NCBI GenBank assembly: GCA_903853285.1
Contig: CAINTF010000182.1
Span: 1 to 8,562, forward strand
Source of the DNA: an uncultured Acidimicrobium sp.
GTDB taxonomy: Bacteria > Actinomycetota > Acidimicrobiia > Acidimicrobiales > Ilumatobacteraceae
DNA length: 8,562 nucleotides
Direction: 5' to 3'
In this document: positions 1-6,853 of the stretch, one piece after another
Layout: every line of letters starts with the position of its first letter
How positions within the stretch are numbered: position 1 is the stretch's first letter
Position numbers and translations under genes: made by a program
The notes under the pieces: generated by a model
Databases searched by the model: none
What the model saw: only the letters and a program-made list of their open reading frames with translations
What the model was told of the DNA's origin: nothing

Positions 1-597
1 AATCGAGATGCCGGGAATAGCGAGAGTAAGAACAATGTTGATAGCGAATGTCATACCAAGACCAGTTTTGAGTGGGTTAACACCGTGTTGGCGCATACCA
101 ACGACGCCTGCAGCCATAATGCCAAAAACCGCCCCCGATGCTCCGCCGGTGAATGCGGTCGGACTCAGCAAAAGTGCGCCGGCCGAGCCACCAAGAAGTG
201 ATGCGAAATAGATGAGTGCAAACTTTGTAGAGCCAATAGTTGGTTCGAGCATTCGACCAAGTTGGAATAACAAAAACATATTCATTGCAACGTGCATTAA
301 GCCGAAGTGCACGAAGCCTGCAGATATCAGGCGATACCACTCGCCGTTGTCAAGGAACACTCGAGACAAAAACATGTTGTATTGGAAGCGATCGACACCA
401 GAGATCTGGCTCCACACAAACAGCCCAAGATTGATCGCGATGATGGCATTGCTCACAACAAACAGATTGTTGTTTTGCTTGTAACTGTTGCGCTGTATTG
501 GCTTACGAATTGGCGGCTTGCGTGTAAACGCTCGCGGTGGTGGCGGCGGTGAAGATGTCGGGTTTTGCGGCGGAAGTTGTGGCGGTGGAAAATTCAC
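1..597 (-). CDS. Rhomboid-family intramembrane serine protease (partial, C-terminus beyond left edge)
   Basis: A polytopic membrane protease that would cut transmembrane substrates within the bilayer. The visible 199 residues start at a GTG (597-595), 4 bases after the stop of the fucose synthase gene. Residues 1-44 form a proline-rich and then basic, hydrophilic tail, with prolines at 4-6, 9-10 and 17-21. Hydrophobic segments follow at about 45-62, 95-114, 126-145 and 151-168. Rhomboid hallmarks are clear: the WYR motif (87-89), the H97-x4-H102-x3-N106 motif of the oxyanion region (HFGLMHVAMN), and the nucleophile S154 in GASG (152-155). The second catalytic residue, the histidine of the last core helix, should lie just past the edge and cannot be checked. 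No ATG, GTG or TTG lies upstream in frame close by, so the GTG start is preferred although its Shine-Dalgarno is poor. It is probably cotranscribed with fcl; the substrate is unknown. Confidence 0.9.
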   Translation of the reverse strand, partial: MNFPPPQLPPQNPTSSPPPPPRAFTRKPPIRKPIQRNSYKQNNNLFVVSNAIIAINLGLFVWSQISGVDRFQYNMFLSRVFLDNGEWYRLISAGFVHFGLMHVAMNMFLLFQLGRMLEPTIGSTKFALIYFASLLGGSAGALLLSPTAFTGGASGAVFGIMAAGVVGMRQHGVNPLKTGLGMTFAINIVLTLAIPGISI

Positions 598-601
598 GGA
601 A

Positions 602-1588
602 TTAGTGCGGCGCCTTTTCGGCATCGGCACGATTGGCTCGGTACCACTCGACTGTTTGACGCAAGCCATCTTCAAAATCAGTGTTGCTGTGCCAGCCAAG
701 TTCGCGTTCGGCGCGACTGGCATCAACTCGTCGTCGAGGCTGACCGTCTGGACGAGTTGGGTCCCACACCAGTGATCCCTTGAAGCCGACGATGCGAGCG
801 ATCGTTTCTGCCGTTTCGCGGATGGTGACTTCACGGTTGTTGCCAAGGTTGAGTGGCTCAGCGGTTGTGCGCAATTGTGCTGCGAGCAAGATTGCATCAG
901 CCGCATCGTCTGCAAATAAATAGTCACGACTTGCAGAGCCAGTGCCCCACACCGAGATCTTGTCGTCACCACGCTCCGTTGCTTCTACGCATTTTTTAAT
1001 CAACGCGGGAATAACGTGCGATACCGATTCGTGAAACTTGTCGCCAGGGCCATACAGATTCGTGGGAATTACAAATGCAAACTGTTGACCGTATTGCTGC
1101 TCGTTCACTTGCGCGTGGACGAGCATTGCTTTTTTGGCGATGCCGTACGGAGCGTTGGTTTCTTCCGGGTATCCATCCCAGATCGACTCCTCACGGAACG
1201 GAACTGGAGTGAACTTTGGATATGAGCAGACGGTGCCAAGTAAGACAGTCTTCTCAACACCAACCTTGCGTGCGGCTTCGATCGTGAGTGTTCCCATTGT
1301 GAGGTTGTCGAGATACAACTGTGCGGGAGCCACCTGGTTGTAGCCGATACCACCAACGCGAGCGGCCAAGTGGATGACGTGACTTGGCTTGTGCTGAGAG
1401 AACAATTGCTCAGCAACGCCGACTTGCGTGAGATCGGCTTCCGATTGGCGAGGGGCAATAACTGTTGCGCCGGCTCGTCGCAATTTGGTAACCACTTTTG
1501 TGCCGAGAAACCCGTTTCCGCCGGTGACCACAACGGTGCGATTGACCCAATAAGTAGGCGAAGTTGGCTGCGGGGTGGAACTAGTCAT
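602..1588 (-). CDS. fcl: GDP-L-fucose synthase (GDP-4-keto-6-deoxymannose 3,5-epimerase/4-reductase)
   Basis: A cytoplasmic NADPH-dependent enzyme of the extended SDR family that converts GDP-4-keto-6-deoxymannose to GDP-L-fucose. With the ATG at 1588-1586 it has 328 residues, close to the usual 310-325. The dinucleotide-binding GGNGFLG is at 23-29. The catalytic set is complete by comparison with the E. coli enzyme: T119 (Ser in E. coli) and C121 in GTVCSYPK, Y148 and K152 in YGIAK, and H191 in SHVIPAL. The family stretch PTNLYGPGDKFH spans 175-186. A TTG at 1615 would add nine residues (CQVSIVIH-rich) upstream of the normal N-terminus; the ATG is preferred because a TANNNT-type element lies seven bases before it. 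GDP-mannose 4,6-dehydratase, needed to supply the substrate, is not in the window. The stop is 4 bases from the rhomboid start, suggesting one transcript. Confidence 0.92.
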   Translation of the reverse strand: MTSSTPQPTSPTYWVNRTVVVTGGNGFLGTKVVTKLRRAGATVIAPRQSEADLTQVGVAEQLFSQHKPSHVIHLAARVGGIGYNQVAPAQLYLDNLTMGTLTIEAARKVGVEKTVLLGTVCSYPKFTPVPFREESIWDGYPEETNAPYGIAKKAMLVHAQVNEQQYGQQFAFVIPTNLYGPGDKFHESVSHVIPALIKKCVEATERGDDKISVWGTGSASRDYLFADDAADAILLAAQLRTTAEPLNLGNNREVTIRETAETIARIVGFKGSLVWDPTRPDGQPRRRVDASRAERELGWHSNTDFEDGLRQTVEWYRANRADAEKAPH

Positions 1589-1614
1589 GTGTATGACGAT
1601 ACTTACTTGGCACA
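1589..1614. promoter_or_regulatory. 26-base divergent intergenic region with overlapping candidate -10 elements
   Basis: This short gap separates the divergent starts of fcl and the first glycosyltransferase. On the minus strand TATCGT (1601-1596) fits the actinobacterial TANNNT -10 pattern and ends seven bases before the fcl ATG, the geometry of a leaderless transcript. On the plus strand GATACT (1598-1603) is a weaker candidate, 11 bases before the ATG at 1615. No convincing -35 box or Shine-Dalgarno is seen for either gene. Any upstream promoter parts must lie inside the opposite gene. Promoter assignment is inference from short motifs. Confidence 0.3.
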
Positions 1615-2724
1615 ATGGAAGGCGTGCGGGTCGCTTACACCCTTGAGCAGTGCTGGCACCGAGTGCCTGGAGGCACGGCTGTTTCGGCCCTGGAGGTGGC
1701 GCGGGCCATGACCCAAGTTCGTCGAGATGTCGAACTTGTTGGCGTGTCGGGCAAACATCTCGAAGACCCCGAGCTCAACTTTGATTTATCGATCGATGTC
1801 GTTGGCTTGCGGGTATCAGGAGCATTGTTGTATGAGATGTCTTTGCGACTCAACCAACCAAAAGTTGAGAGATCAATGGCGGACATTGATTTGGTGCACT
1901 GTACGACGATCATCCCATTTGCATCGAGCAAGAAAATGGTTGCGACGGTGCACGATCTAGCTTTCTTGCATCATCCTGATTTTTTTACGCGACGCGGTAA
2001 TGATGTTTTTCGTCGCAGTCTAAAAATCTTGAAGAAGCGCGCCGATGTTCTGTTGTGTTCTTCGCAAGCAACGGTGGACGACTGCTTGAGCGAAGGGTTT
2101 GCACCTGATCGCGTGCGTCACGTTGCACTTGGCGTGCGCAGTGTGCAGGCTACGCAAAACGACATCGATCTCGTGCGAAAAAAGTATTCGTTGCCAGCAG
2201 AGTATTTATTGTTCGTTGGAACACTTGAACCACGCAAAAATTTGGCACGCCTTGTGGGTGCATTGCGCGGGCGAAGTGACCTTCCACCGCTAGTGATAGC
2301 TGGCGCGGATGGTTGGGGAGACATTGAAGTTCCACATTCTGCAAATGTGCAATTCATTGGTTACGTCGACGACCAGCACTTAGGCGCCGTGTATGCCGGC
2401 GCGAGCGTGATGTGTTACCCATCGCTGTGGGAGGGTTTTGGACTTCCAATTCTTGAGGCGATGGCGCAAGGTACACCCGTGGTCACAAGTATTGGCACCT
2501 CGACACAGGAGGTTGCCGGTGGAGCGGCCATATTGGTCGATCCGCTTTCCGAGGAAAGTATTGGAAATGGCATCGATGAGGCATTGCGCGATGCCGACGT
2601 GTTGAAACAGCGGGGTCGCGAACGAGCGGCGCAATCTACGTGGGACAAAACTGCTTTGGCCACCGCACGCATTTATGACGAAGTCTTAAATGGCGAAGTA
2701 GTAAAAGGCGAAGTGGCAAGTTGA
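1615..2724 (+). CDS. GT4-family glycosyltransferase (first of three)
   Basis: A probable retaining, GT-B fold sugar transferase, likely using a nucleotide sugar (GDP-mannose is plausible from context) to extend a surface glycan at the inner face of the membrane. It has 369 residues, typical for GT4. The N-terminal acceptor domain has the glycine-rich PGGT loop (18-21) and the VHD motif (112-114). The C-terminal donor domain has GTLEPRKN (202-209), with R207 and K208 in the usual phosphate-binding place, and the EX7E pair E273 and E281 in WEGFGLPILEAM. There is no predicted membrane span. The ATG at 1615 is used; a GTG at 1624 is an alternative, and neither has a well-spaced Shine-Dalgarno. 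The C-terminus ends in three imperfect five-residue repeats beyond the conserved fold. It heads a six-gene rightward run. Donor and acceptor cannot be read from sequence alone. Confidence 0.9.
   Translation: MEGVRVAYTLEQCWHRVPGGTAVSALEVARAMTQVRRDVELVGVSGKHLEDPELNFDLSIDVVGLRVSGALLYEMSLRLNQPKVERSMADIDLVHCTTIIPFASSKKMVATVHDLAFLHHPDFFTRRGNDVFRRSLKILKKRADVLLCSSQATVDDCLSEGFAPDRVRHVALGVRSVQATQNDIDLVRKKYSLPAEYLLFVGTLEPRKNLARLVGALRGRSDLPPLVIAGADGWGDIEVPHSANVQFIGYVDDQHLGAVYAGASVMCYPSLWEGFGLPILEAMAQGTPVVTSIGTSTQEVAGGAAILVDPLSEESIGNGIDEALRDADVLKQRGRERAAQSTWDKTALATARIYDEVLNGEVVKGEVAS
2677..2721 (+). repeat. Three imperfect 15-base tandem repeats at the 3' end of the first glycosyltransferase gene
   Basis: Units lie at 2677-2691, 2692-2706 and 2707-2721, in register with the codons. 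They encode DEVLN, GEVVK and GEVAS, directly followed by the TGA stop. Neighbouring units match at 11 of 15 bases, with the core G(A/G)CGAAGT identical apart from one position. This looks like a small in-frame tandem duplication that lengthened the tail after the usual end of the fold. Confidence 0.6.
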
Positions 2725-2737
2725 TGATGGTTGTGTC

Positions 2738-3850
2738 ATGAAGATTGCCGTCAACATGTTGTGGTGTGTACCGGGTCGCGTGGGCGGTAGCGAAGAGTAT
2801 TTCGTACGCCAGTTATCGGGGCTCAACGAAATTGCTGCACCATTTGATATCACTGTGTTTGCTCCGTTTGGTTTTAGCAATGCACATCCAGAAATCGCTC
2901 AATCATTTCGCGTCGTCGAGTCAACTCATAGTTGTGAGCGCAGAGAGGTGCGTGTCTTCACCGAAAATACGTGGCTGGCAAAGCAAACTGAAAACTTTGA
3001 CTTGGTGCATCACGGCGGCGGCACAATTCCTTCACGTGGTAATGACAAGACTCTGTTGACAATTCATGACGCTCAGTACCTCACATATCCCGAATATTTT
3101 GGAGCGGTAAAACTTGCGTATCTACGCAATCGCGTGCCGTCTGCACTGCGCCGCGCAACAGCCGTTGCAACGCCGAGTGAGTATGTGCGAAAAACTCTTG
3201 TCGATTCGTTTGATGTTTCAGCAGAAAAAATATGTGTAGTTAGACATGGGGTCGAGCCACATATCGGGCAAGGCGCAACTAGTGAAGTTGAGTTACGAGC
3301 GAAATTTGGGCTGGGCAGTTCGCAGATCTTGTTTATGCCAGCAATTACGCATCCACATAAAAACCACGAATTTGTTTTACGGATGCTTGCCTCTGCTTGG
3401 AAAGATACTTCGATCAAGTTGGTAATGGCTGGCGGAATCGGACTTGGTGAAGCGCGCGTGAATGAACTGATTAGCGAGCTGGACCTGGCTCATCGTGCGC
3501 TTCGAATAGGACGAGTTGACTCGGCTGATCGAGATGGATTGATCAAGATGTCGGTCGCCCTCGTCTTTCCAAGTTTGTATGAAGGTTTTGGTGCACCGGT
3601 GCTTGAAGCGATGGCACTTGGTACTCCTGTTATAGCGAGTAATTGCGCATCCTTGCCAGAGGTGATCGGCGACGGAGGCCTTGTGTTGCCTCTTGACGAG
3701 TCATCTTGGGCGACTGCGCTTACCGAGGTACATGCACGACGTGATGAATTGGTGCGTCGCGGTCATGTGCGGGCTGCACAATTTACTGCCGCAAATTCAG
3801 CACAAGATTTGTGTCGAGCATATGAATATGCGTTAGGCACGGCGACATGA
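2738..3850 (+). CDS. GT4-family glycosyltransferase (second of three)
   Basis: A second probable retaining GT-B glycosyltransferase, 370 residues, related in layout to the preceding gene but clearly divergent from it. The N-terminal domain carries the glycine-rich VGGSEE loop (15-20) and the IHD motif (109-111). The linker region has RHGVEP (169-174), as in many mannosyltransferase-like GT4 proteins. The donor domain has HPHKNHEF (205-212), with K208 in the phosphate-binding position, and the EX7E residues E282 and E290 in [12 protein letters not shown]. The ATG at 2738 puts the first beta strand (KIAVNML) at the very N-terminus, as expected. The gene starts 13 bases after the previous stop with only a weak purine tract before it, and its TGA overlaps the next ATG (ATGA), which suggests translational coupling. 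Sugar specificity is not deducible. Confidence 0.9.
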   Translation: MKIAVNMLWCVPGRVGGSEEYFVRQLSGLNEIAAPFDITVFAPFGFSNAHPEIAQSFRVVESTHSCERREVRVFTENTWLAKQTENFDLVHHGGGTIPSRGNDKTLLTIHDAQYLTYPEYFGAVKLAYLRNRVPSALRRATAVATPSEYVRKTLVDSFDVSAEKICVVRHGVEPHIGQGATSEVELRAKFGLGSSQILFMPAITHPHKNHEFVLRMLASAWKDTSIKLVMAGGIGLGEARVNELISELDLAHRALRIGRVDSADRDGLIKMSVALVFPSLYEGFGAPVLEAMALGTPVIASNCASLPEVIGDGGLVLPLDESSWATALTEVHARRDELVRRGHVRAAQFTAANSAQDLCRAYEYALGTAT

Positions 3851-5106
3851 ACGGCGTCAAGAGCGGCAAAAAACTGCGCCTTGTCGTGTTGTGTCCGCAC
3901 TTTGCTCCCGACATGGCTCCGACTGGTGCAGTGATGACGCGCATTGTGCACGAGTTGGCAGCGCTGGGACACGAATTACATGTAGTGAGTTCGCTGCCCT
4001 GGTATCGCGAGCATGCAATCGAATCCGGTTGGGGTGGAAAGCTGTGGCGAGTTGAAAAAACTGCATGGGGTTCGATCACGCGCGTTCATCCATTTCCAGG
4101 AAAGACGAAACAAAACTTATTGCGCAGAGCATTTGGATTCGTGCTCTTCAGTGCAGTCGTTGGCTTGCGCAGCATCGTTGCTGGAGGCTTTCCTCGCCGT
4201 ATCGATGGAGTATTGGCCATGTCGCCTCCGCTCACACTTGGTTTAACGGGATGGTTTACCAAACTGTTCCGAGGCGGAATGCTTGTCTTCAACATTCAAG
4301 ACATCTTTCCTGACGCAGCAGCACAAACAGGTGCCATCACCAACAGGCAGATACTTGGCGCAGCACGGTGGCTCGAACGTGTGAGTTACGAGCGTTCCGA
4401 CGCAGTCGTATTGCTGTCAGACGACTTGCAACGAAATGTTGCCGCAAAACTCTCAATTAAGTTCCATAGTCGACTGCACGTGATTCCAAACTTTGTCGAT
4501 ACGTCTGCGATTGTGCCTGGCGACAGAATGACGAGATACCGCGGTGAGTTGGGCATAGATGATCGAGTTGTTGTGATGTACGCGGGCAATGTTGGATTTT
4601 CGCAATCGCTCGAACTCGTGCTCGCTGCAGCGAAGGCAATGCCAAACATTGCGTTTGTGATCAATGGAGATGGTGCAGCGCGAAAGTCTTTGCAAGACAA
4701 AGTCAAGAATGAAAGTATCAACAATGTGTATTTTGCCGATTACCAGCCGATTGAACGATTGTCTGAAGTGCTCGCATCTGGCGATGTTCACGTTGTGCCG
4801 TTAAAGGCCGGCCTTGCTTCGGTCAGTGTTCCGTCCAAGTTGTATTCAATTCTGAGTGCTGGGCGTCCGGTGGTTGCGGCTATCGACTCGGGCACCGAGA
4901 TTCCGCGCACATTGGCCGAGAGCGGGGCAGGCATAGCGGTGGCACCCGATAACGAAGTTGACTTTATTTCGGCGTTACAAATACTGATTTCTGATGGGGC
5001 CAAGCGAGACGCGATGGGGGTTCTTGGTCGTACTTGGGTAGAGCATCACGCCTCGGCTGGCGCAGTTGCAAAAAGGTATGAGGCGATTTACCTCAATAAC
5101 CGATAA
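3847..5106 (+). CDS. WcaI/WbuB-like GT4 glycosyltransferase (third of three)
   Basis: A GT-B glycosyltransferase of 419 residues resembling the colanic-acid WcaI and O-antigen WbuB (L-fucosamine transferase) type, so transfer of a deoxysugar such as fucose is an attractive guess beside fcl. Features in order: a strand and loop with PHFAPDMAPTGA (17-28), whose PTG occupies the acceptor loop; a hydrophobic segment around 95-113 that may dock on the membrane; NIQDIFPD (149-156); IPNFVD (213-218); YAGNVGFSQSLE (245-256) at the donor domain; and VPSKLYSILSAGRPVVA (328-344). In this last motif the Glu of the common EX7E element is replaced (S334), a form I associate with this subfamily. The ATG overlaps the previous stop by four bases. 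The extra N-terminal residues GVKSGKK are hydrophilic, and a later start is not needed. Confidence 0.87.
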   Translation: MNGVKSGKKLRLVVLCPHFAPDMAPTGAVMTRIVHELAALGHELHVVSSLPWYREHAIESGWGGKLWRVEKTAWGSITRVHPFPGKTKQNLLRRAFGFVLFSAVVGLRSIVAGGFPRRIDGVLAMSPPLTLGLTGWFTKLFRGGMLVFNIQDIFPDAAAQTGAITNRQILGAARWLERVSYERSDAVVLLSDDLQRNVAAKLSIKFHSRLHVIPNFVDTSAIVPGDRMTRYRGELGIDDRVVVMYAGNVGFSQSLELVLAAAKAMPNIAFVINGDGAARKSLQDKVKNESINNVYFADYQPIERLSEVLASGDVHVVPLKAGLASVSVPSKLYSILSAGRPVVAAIDSGTEIPRTLAESGAGIAVAPDNEVDFISALQILISDGAKRDAMGVLGRTWVEHHASAGAVAKRYEAIYLNNR

Positions 5107-5118
5107 CCTTTGGTCTTC

Positions 5119-5799
5119 GTGGCCCGATCATCATCAGCGAAAAAAATCGCAAGACTTGCCGAAAAAGGCAAAGGGAAGAAAATCCGCTTTCAGGGCGGCT
5201 CATTGTTTCCCACCGTCATTCTGGTCGTCTGCGTTCTTGGCGTGGCCCTCATAACATACGCGCGCCAGAGTCAGCCAACGGTCGATGCAACGACCACAGC
5301 CAATCAGGAATACTTCACAAGCTTTGGCGTATACAAGTGCGATGCATACCTGACAGGTTTTCCTGGTGCAGCAACAGATTCAGCAGCTGTATCGCCAAAT
5401 GCGTATATCAAGGCCGATGGAGTCTTTGGTTGGAAGCCTCAAGTGCTTGCAGGATTGCGTACAGCCAAGCTCAAGACACTCTTTGATCTGTACGGCATCA
5501 CGGTTGATGACAAGTCGATCACATTTCCGTCAACAGTAAATGGTGGCGAGACGATTACTGAAGCAGACACGAAATGCAAAGATGCAAATGGTGTTGAAAA
5601 AGATGCAACCCTGCGCGTTTTGGTTTGGAACGATTATCGCAACGCTGCGGACAGCAAGGTTTCAATTGCAAGTTTTGATGGAGTACGACTTACGGGTGAT
5701 GGAATGGCCATTGCACTTGCGTTTACTGCAGACGGTGTAGAAGTTCCGCAACCTGACACTTCTGCACTTGCAACTCTTGCCTTCCAAACTCAAAAGTAG
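5119..5799 (+). CDS. Single-pass membrane-anchored protein of unknown function
   Basis: I do not recognise this family. With the GTG start at 5119 it has 226 residues; a TTG at 5110 would add three. Residues 1-28 are strongly basic (SSSAKKIARLAEKGKGKK) and presumably cytoplasmic. One hydrophobic span follows at about 29-47 (LFPTVILVVC...). The remaining roughly 180 residues should therefore be outside the membrane, in line with the positive-inside rule. The span has no lipobox, so it reads as an uncleaved signal anchor. The outer part has two cysteines (C74 and C153), which could form a disulfide, and no enzymatic motif I can name. It is not similar in pattern to LytR-CpsA-Psr proteins or to Wzz chain-length regulators. 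It sits 12 bases after the third glycosyltransferase and 9 bases before the pyrophosphorylase, so a role in glycan assembly or attachment is inferred from context only. No good Shine-Dalgarno is present for either start. Confidence 0.8.
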   Translation: MARSSSAKKIARLAEKGKGKKIRFQGGSLFPTVILVVCVLGVALITYARQSQPTVDATTTANQEYFTSFGVYKCDAYLTGFPGAATDSAAVSPNAYIKADGVFGWKPQVLAGLRTAKLKTLFDLYGITVDDKSITFPSTVNGGETITEADTKCKDANGVEKDATLRVLVWNDYRNAADSKVSIASFDGVRLTGDGMAIALAFTADGVEVPQPDTSALATLAFQTQK

Positions 5800-5800
5800 G
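5795..5800 (+). promoter_or_regulatory. Ribosome binding site of the pyrophosphorylase gene
   Basis: AGTAGG overlaps the TAG stop of the membrane-protein gene and lies eight bases before the ATG at 5809. It is one of the few recognisable Shine-Dalgarno-like sites in the rightward run and supports that start and coupling to the gene before it. Confidence 0.5.
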
Positions 5801-5808
5801 TAGACACG

Positions 5809-6846
5809 ATGCACGCAGTCGTGCTTGTCGGAGGTTTTGGAACAAGACTTCGACCACTGACTTACAGCATTCCAAAACCACTCCTGCCGGTGGCTCACAC
5901 ATCAATGCTTGAGAGATTGATGAACTCGCTTGCTCTCGGTGGCGTTACTCATGCAGTGCTTGCGCTTGGTTTTAAACCCGAGCCTTTCATGGCGGCTTTC
6001 CCAAATGACATGTGTGGATCGGTGCAACTTTCGTATGCGGTTGAAGACTCTCCACTCGACACAGCTGGTGCAATTGGATTTGCTGCACGCTCTGCCGGCA
6101 TCAACGAAACGTTTGTGGTCGCAAATGGTGACGTTCTCACGGATTTAGATATTGCGTCGTTAATCTCGTTTCACCGACAACATGGCGCGGAGGGAACTAT
6201 TTCGCTCACGCCAGTGAGTGACCCATCGCAATATGGAATTGTTGAAATTGATGCAGACGGGCGGGTAGAGCGTTTTGTCGAAAAGCCACAACCCGGAATT
6301 ACAACAAGCAATTTTGCGAGTGCAGGAACTTATGTACTTGAGCCTTCTGCATTGACGCGAATGCCTGGCGACCAAAAGCTCTCTATAGAGCGAGTCGTCT
6401 TTCCACAAATGGTGGCAGATAAGTCGTTGTTCGCAATGTCGTCCAATGATTATTGGATTGATGCAGGGAGACCTGACACATTTATCTCTGCGAATGTGCA
6501 CGTTTCCAAGCGAGCTAAAAAGAAGGCTGATGCGCCGATCCATCCAACGGCCAGCGTGGATGCAACGGCGGTGATTCTTGACAGCGTGATTGGTGAAAAC
6601 GTAACTGTTTTGGATGGAGCTCGCATCCAGCATTCGGTGTTACTACCTGGAGCAATTGTCGGTCAGGGTTCAGTCGTCATTGACTCACTGGTGATGGGAA
6701 GGCTTGGCAACAATTCTCAGGTAACCGGCTCAATTATCGGGTCTACTGGTGTGGTGGGCGACAACGAAGTGTGCATCGATGCTTCTATCCCAGCTCATGA
6801 TCCGACTCTAAAGCCAGAAAATTCACCGAAAAAATCTTCGGAGTAA
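5809..6846 (+). CDS. Sugar-phosphate nucleotidyltransferase, probable mannose-1-phosphate guanylyltransferase
   Basis: A cytoplasmic enzyme joining a nucleotide to a sugar 1-phosphate; most likely GTP plus mannose-1-phosphate to GDP-mannose, the donor and precursor needed by the neighbouring genes. It has 345 residues, similar to the mycobacterial ManB (Rv3264c) type. The N-terminal nucleotidyltransferase signature GGFGTRLRPLT (8-18) leads to PKPLLPV (22-28). NGD (106-108) provides the metal-binding aspartate, EKPQP (158-162) is the usual sugar-site loop, and DYWIDAGRPDTF (214-225) holds the second metal aspartate (D218). Residues 242-322 have the hexapeptide spacing of a left-handed beta-helix, ending in a short charged tail. 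Glucose-1-phosphate thymidylyl- or uridylyltransferases share these motifs, so the base and sugar are inferred from context. It starts nine bases after the previous stop. Confidence 0.88.
   Translation: MHAVVLVGGFGTRLRPLTYSIPKPLLPVAHTSMLERLMNSLALGGVTHAVLALGFKPEPFMAAFPNDMCGSVQLSYAVEDSPLDTAGAIGFAARSAGINETFVVANGDVLTDLDIASLISFHRQHGAEGTISLTPVSDPSQYGIVEIDADGRVERFVEKPQPGITTSNFASAGTYVLEPSALTRMPGDQKLSIERVVFPQMVADKSLFAMSSNDYWIDAGRPDTFISANVHVSKRAKKKADAPIHPTASVDATAVILDSVIGENVTVLDGARIQHSVLLPGAIVGQGSVVIDSLVMGRLGNNSQVTGSIIGSTGVVGDNEVCIDASIPAHDPTLKPENSPKKSSE
6840..6843 (+). promoter_or_regulatory. Ribosome binding site of the epimerase-like gene
   Basis: GGAG lies just before the TAA stop (6844-6846) of the pyrophosphorylase and ten bases before the ATG at 6854. 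It supports that start and joint translation with the previous gene. Confidence 0.45.
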
Positions 6847-6853
6847 AAACAAC

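Noticed and set aside
515..597. GGTGG-rich tract as a possible structural repeat or G-quadruplex
   Set aside because: The tract is explained by proline codons (CCG/CCA) in the rhomboid N-terminal tail, and the G runs are only two to three bases with irregular spacing.
1105..1533. Leftward 142-codon frame within the fucose synthase gene
   Set aside because: Same strand but another frame; the fucose synthase frame carries all catalytic motifs, and this one has none.
1589..1615. TTG at 1615 on the minus strand as the start of fcl
   Set aside because: It would add nine residues with no family match and overlap the start codon of the divergent gene; the ATG at 1588 fits the usual N-terminus.
6160..6633. 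Leftward open frame of 157 codons inside the pyrophosphorylase gene
   Set aside because: It is antisense to the beta-helix and catalytic parts of a well-supported gene, and its Cys/Arg/His-rich product resembles no protein family.
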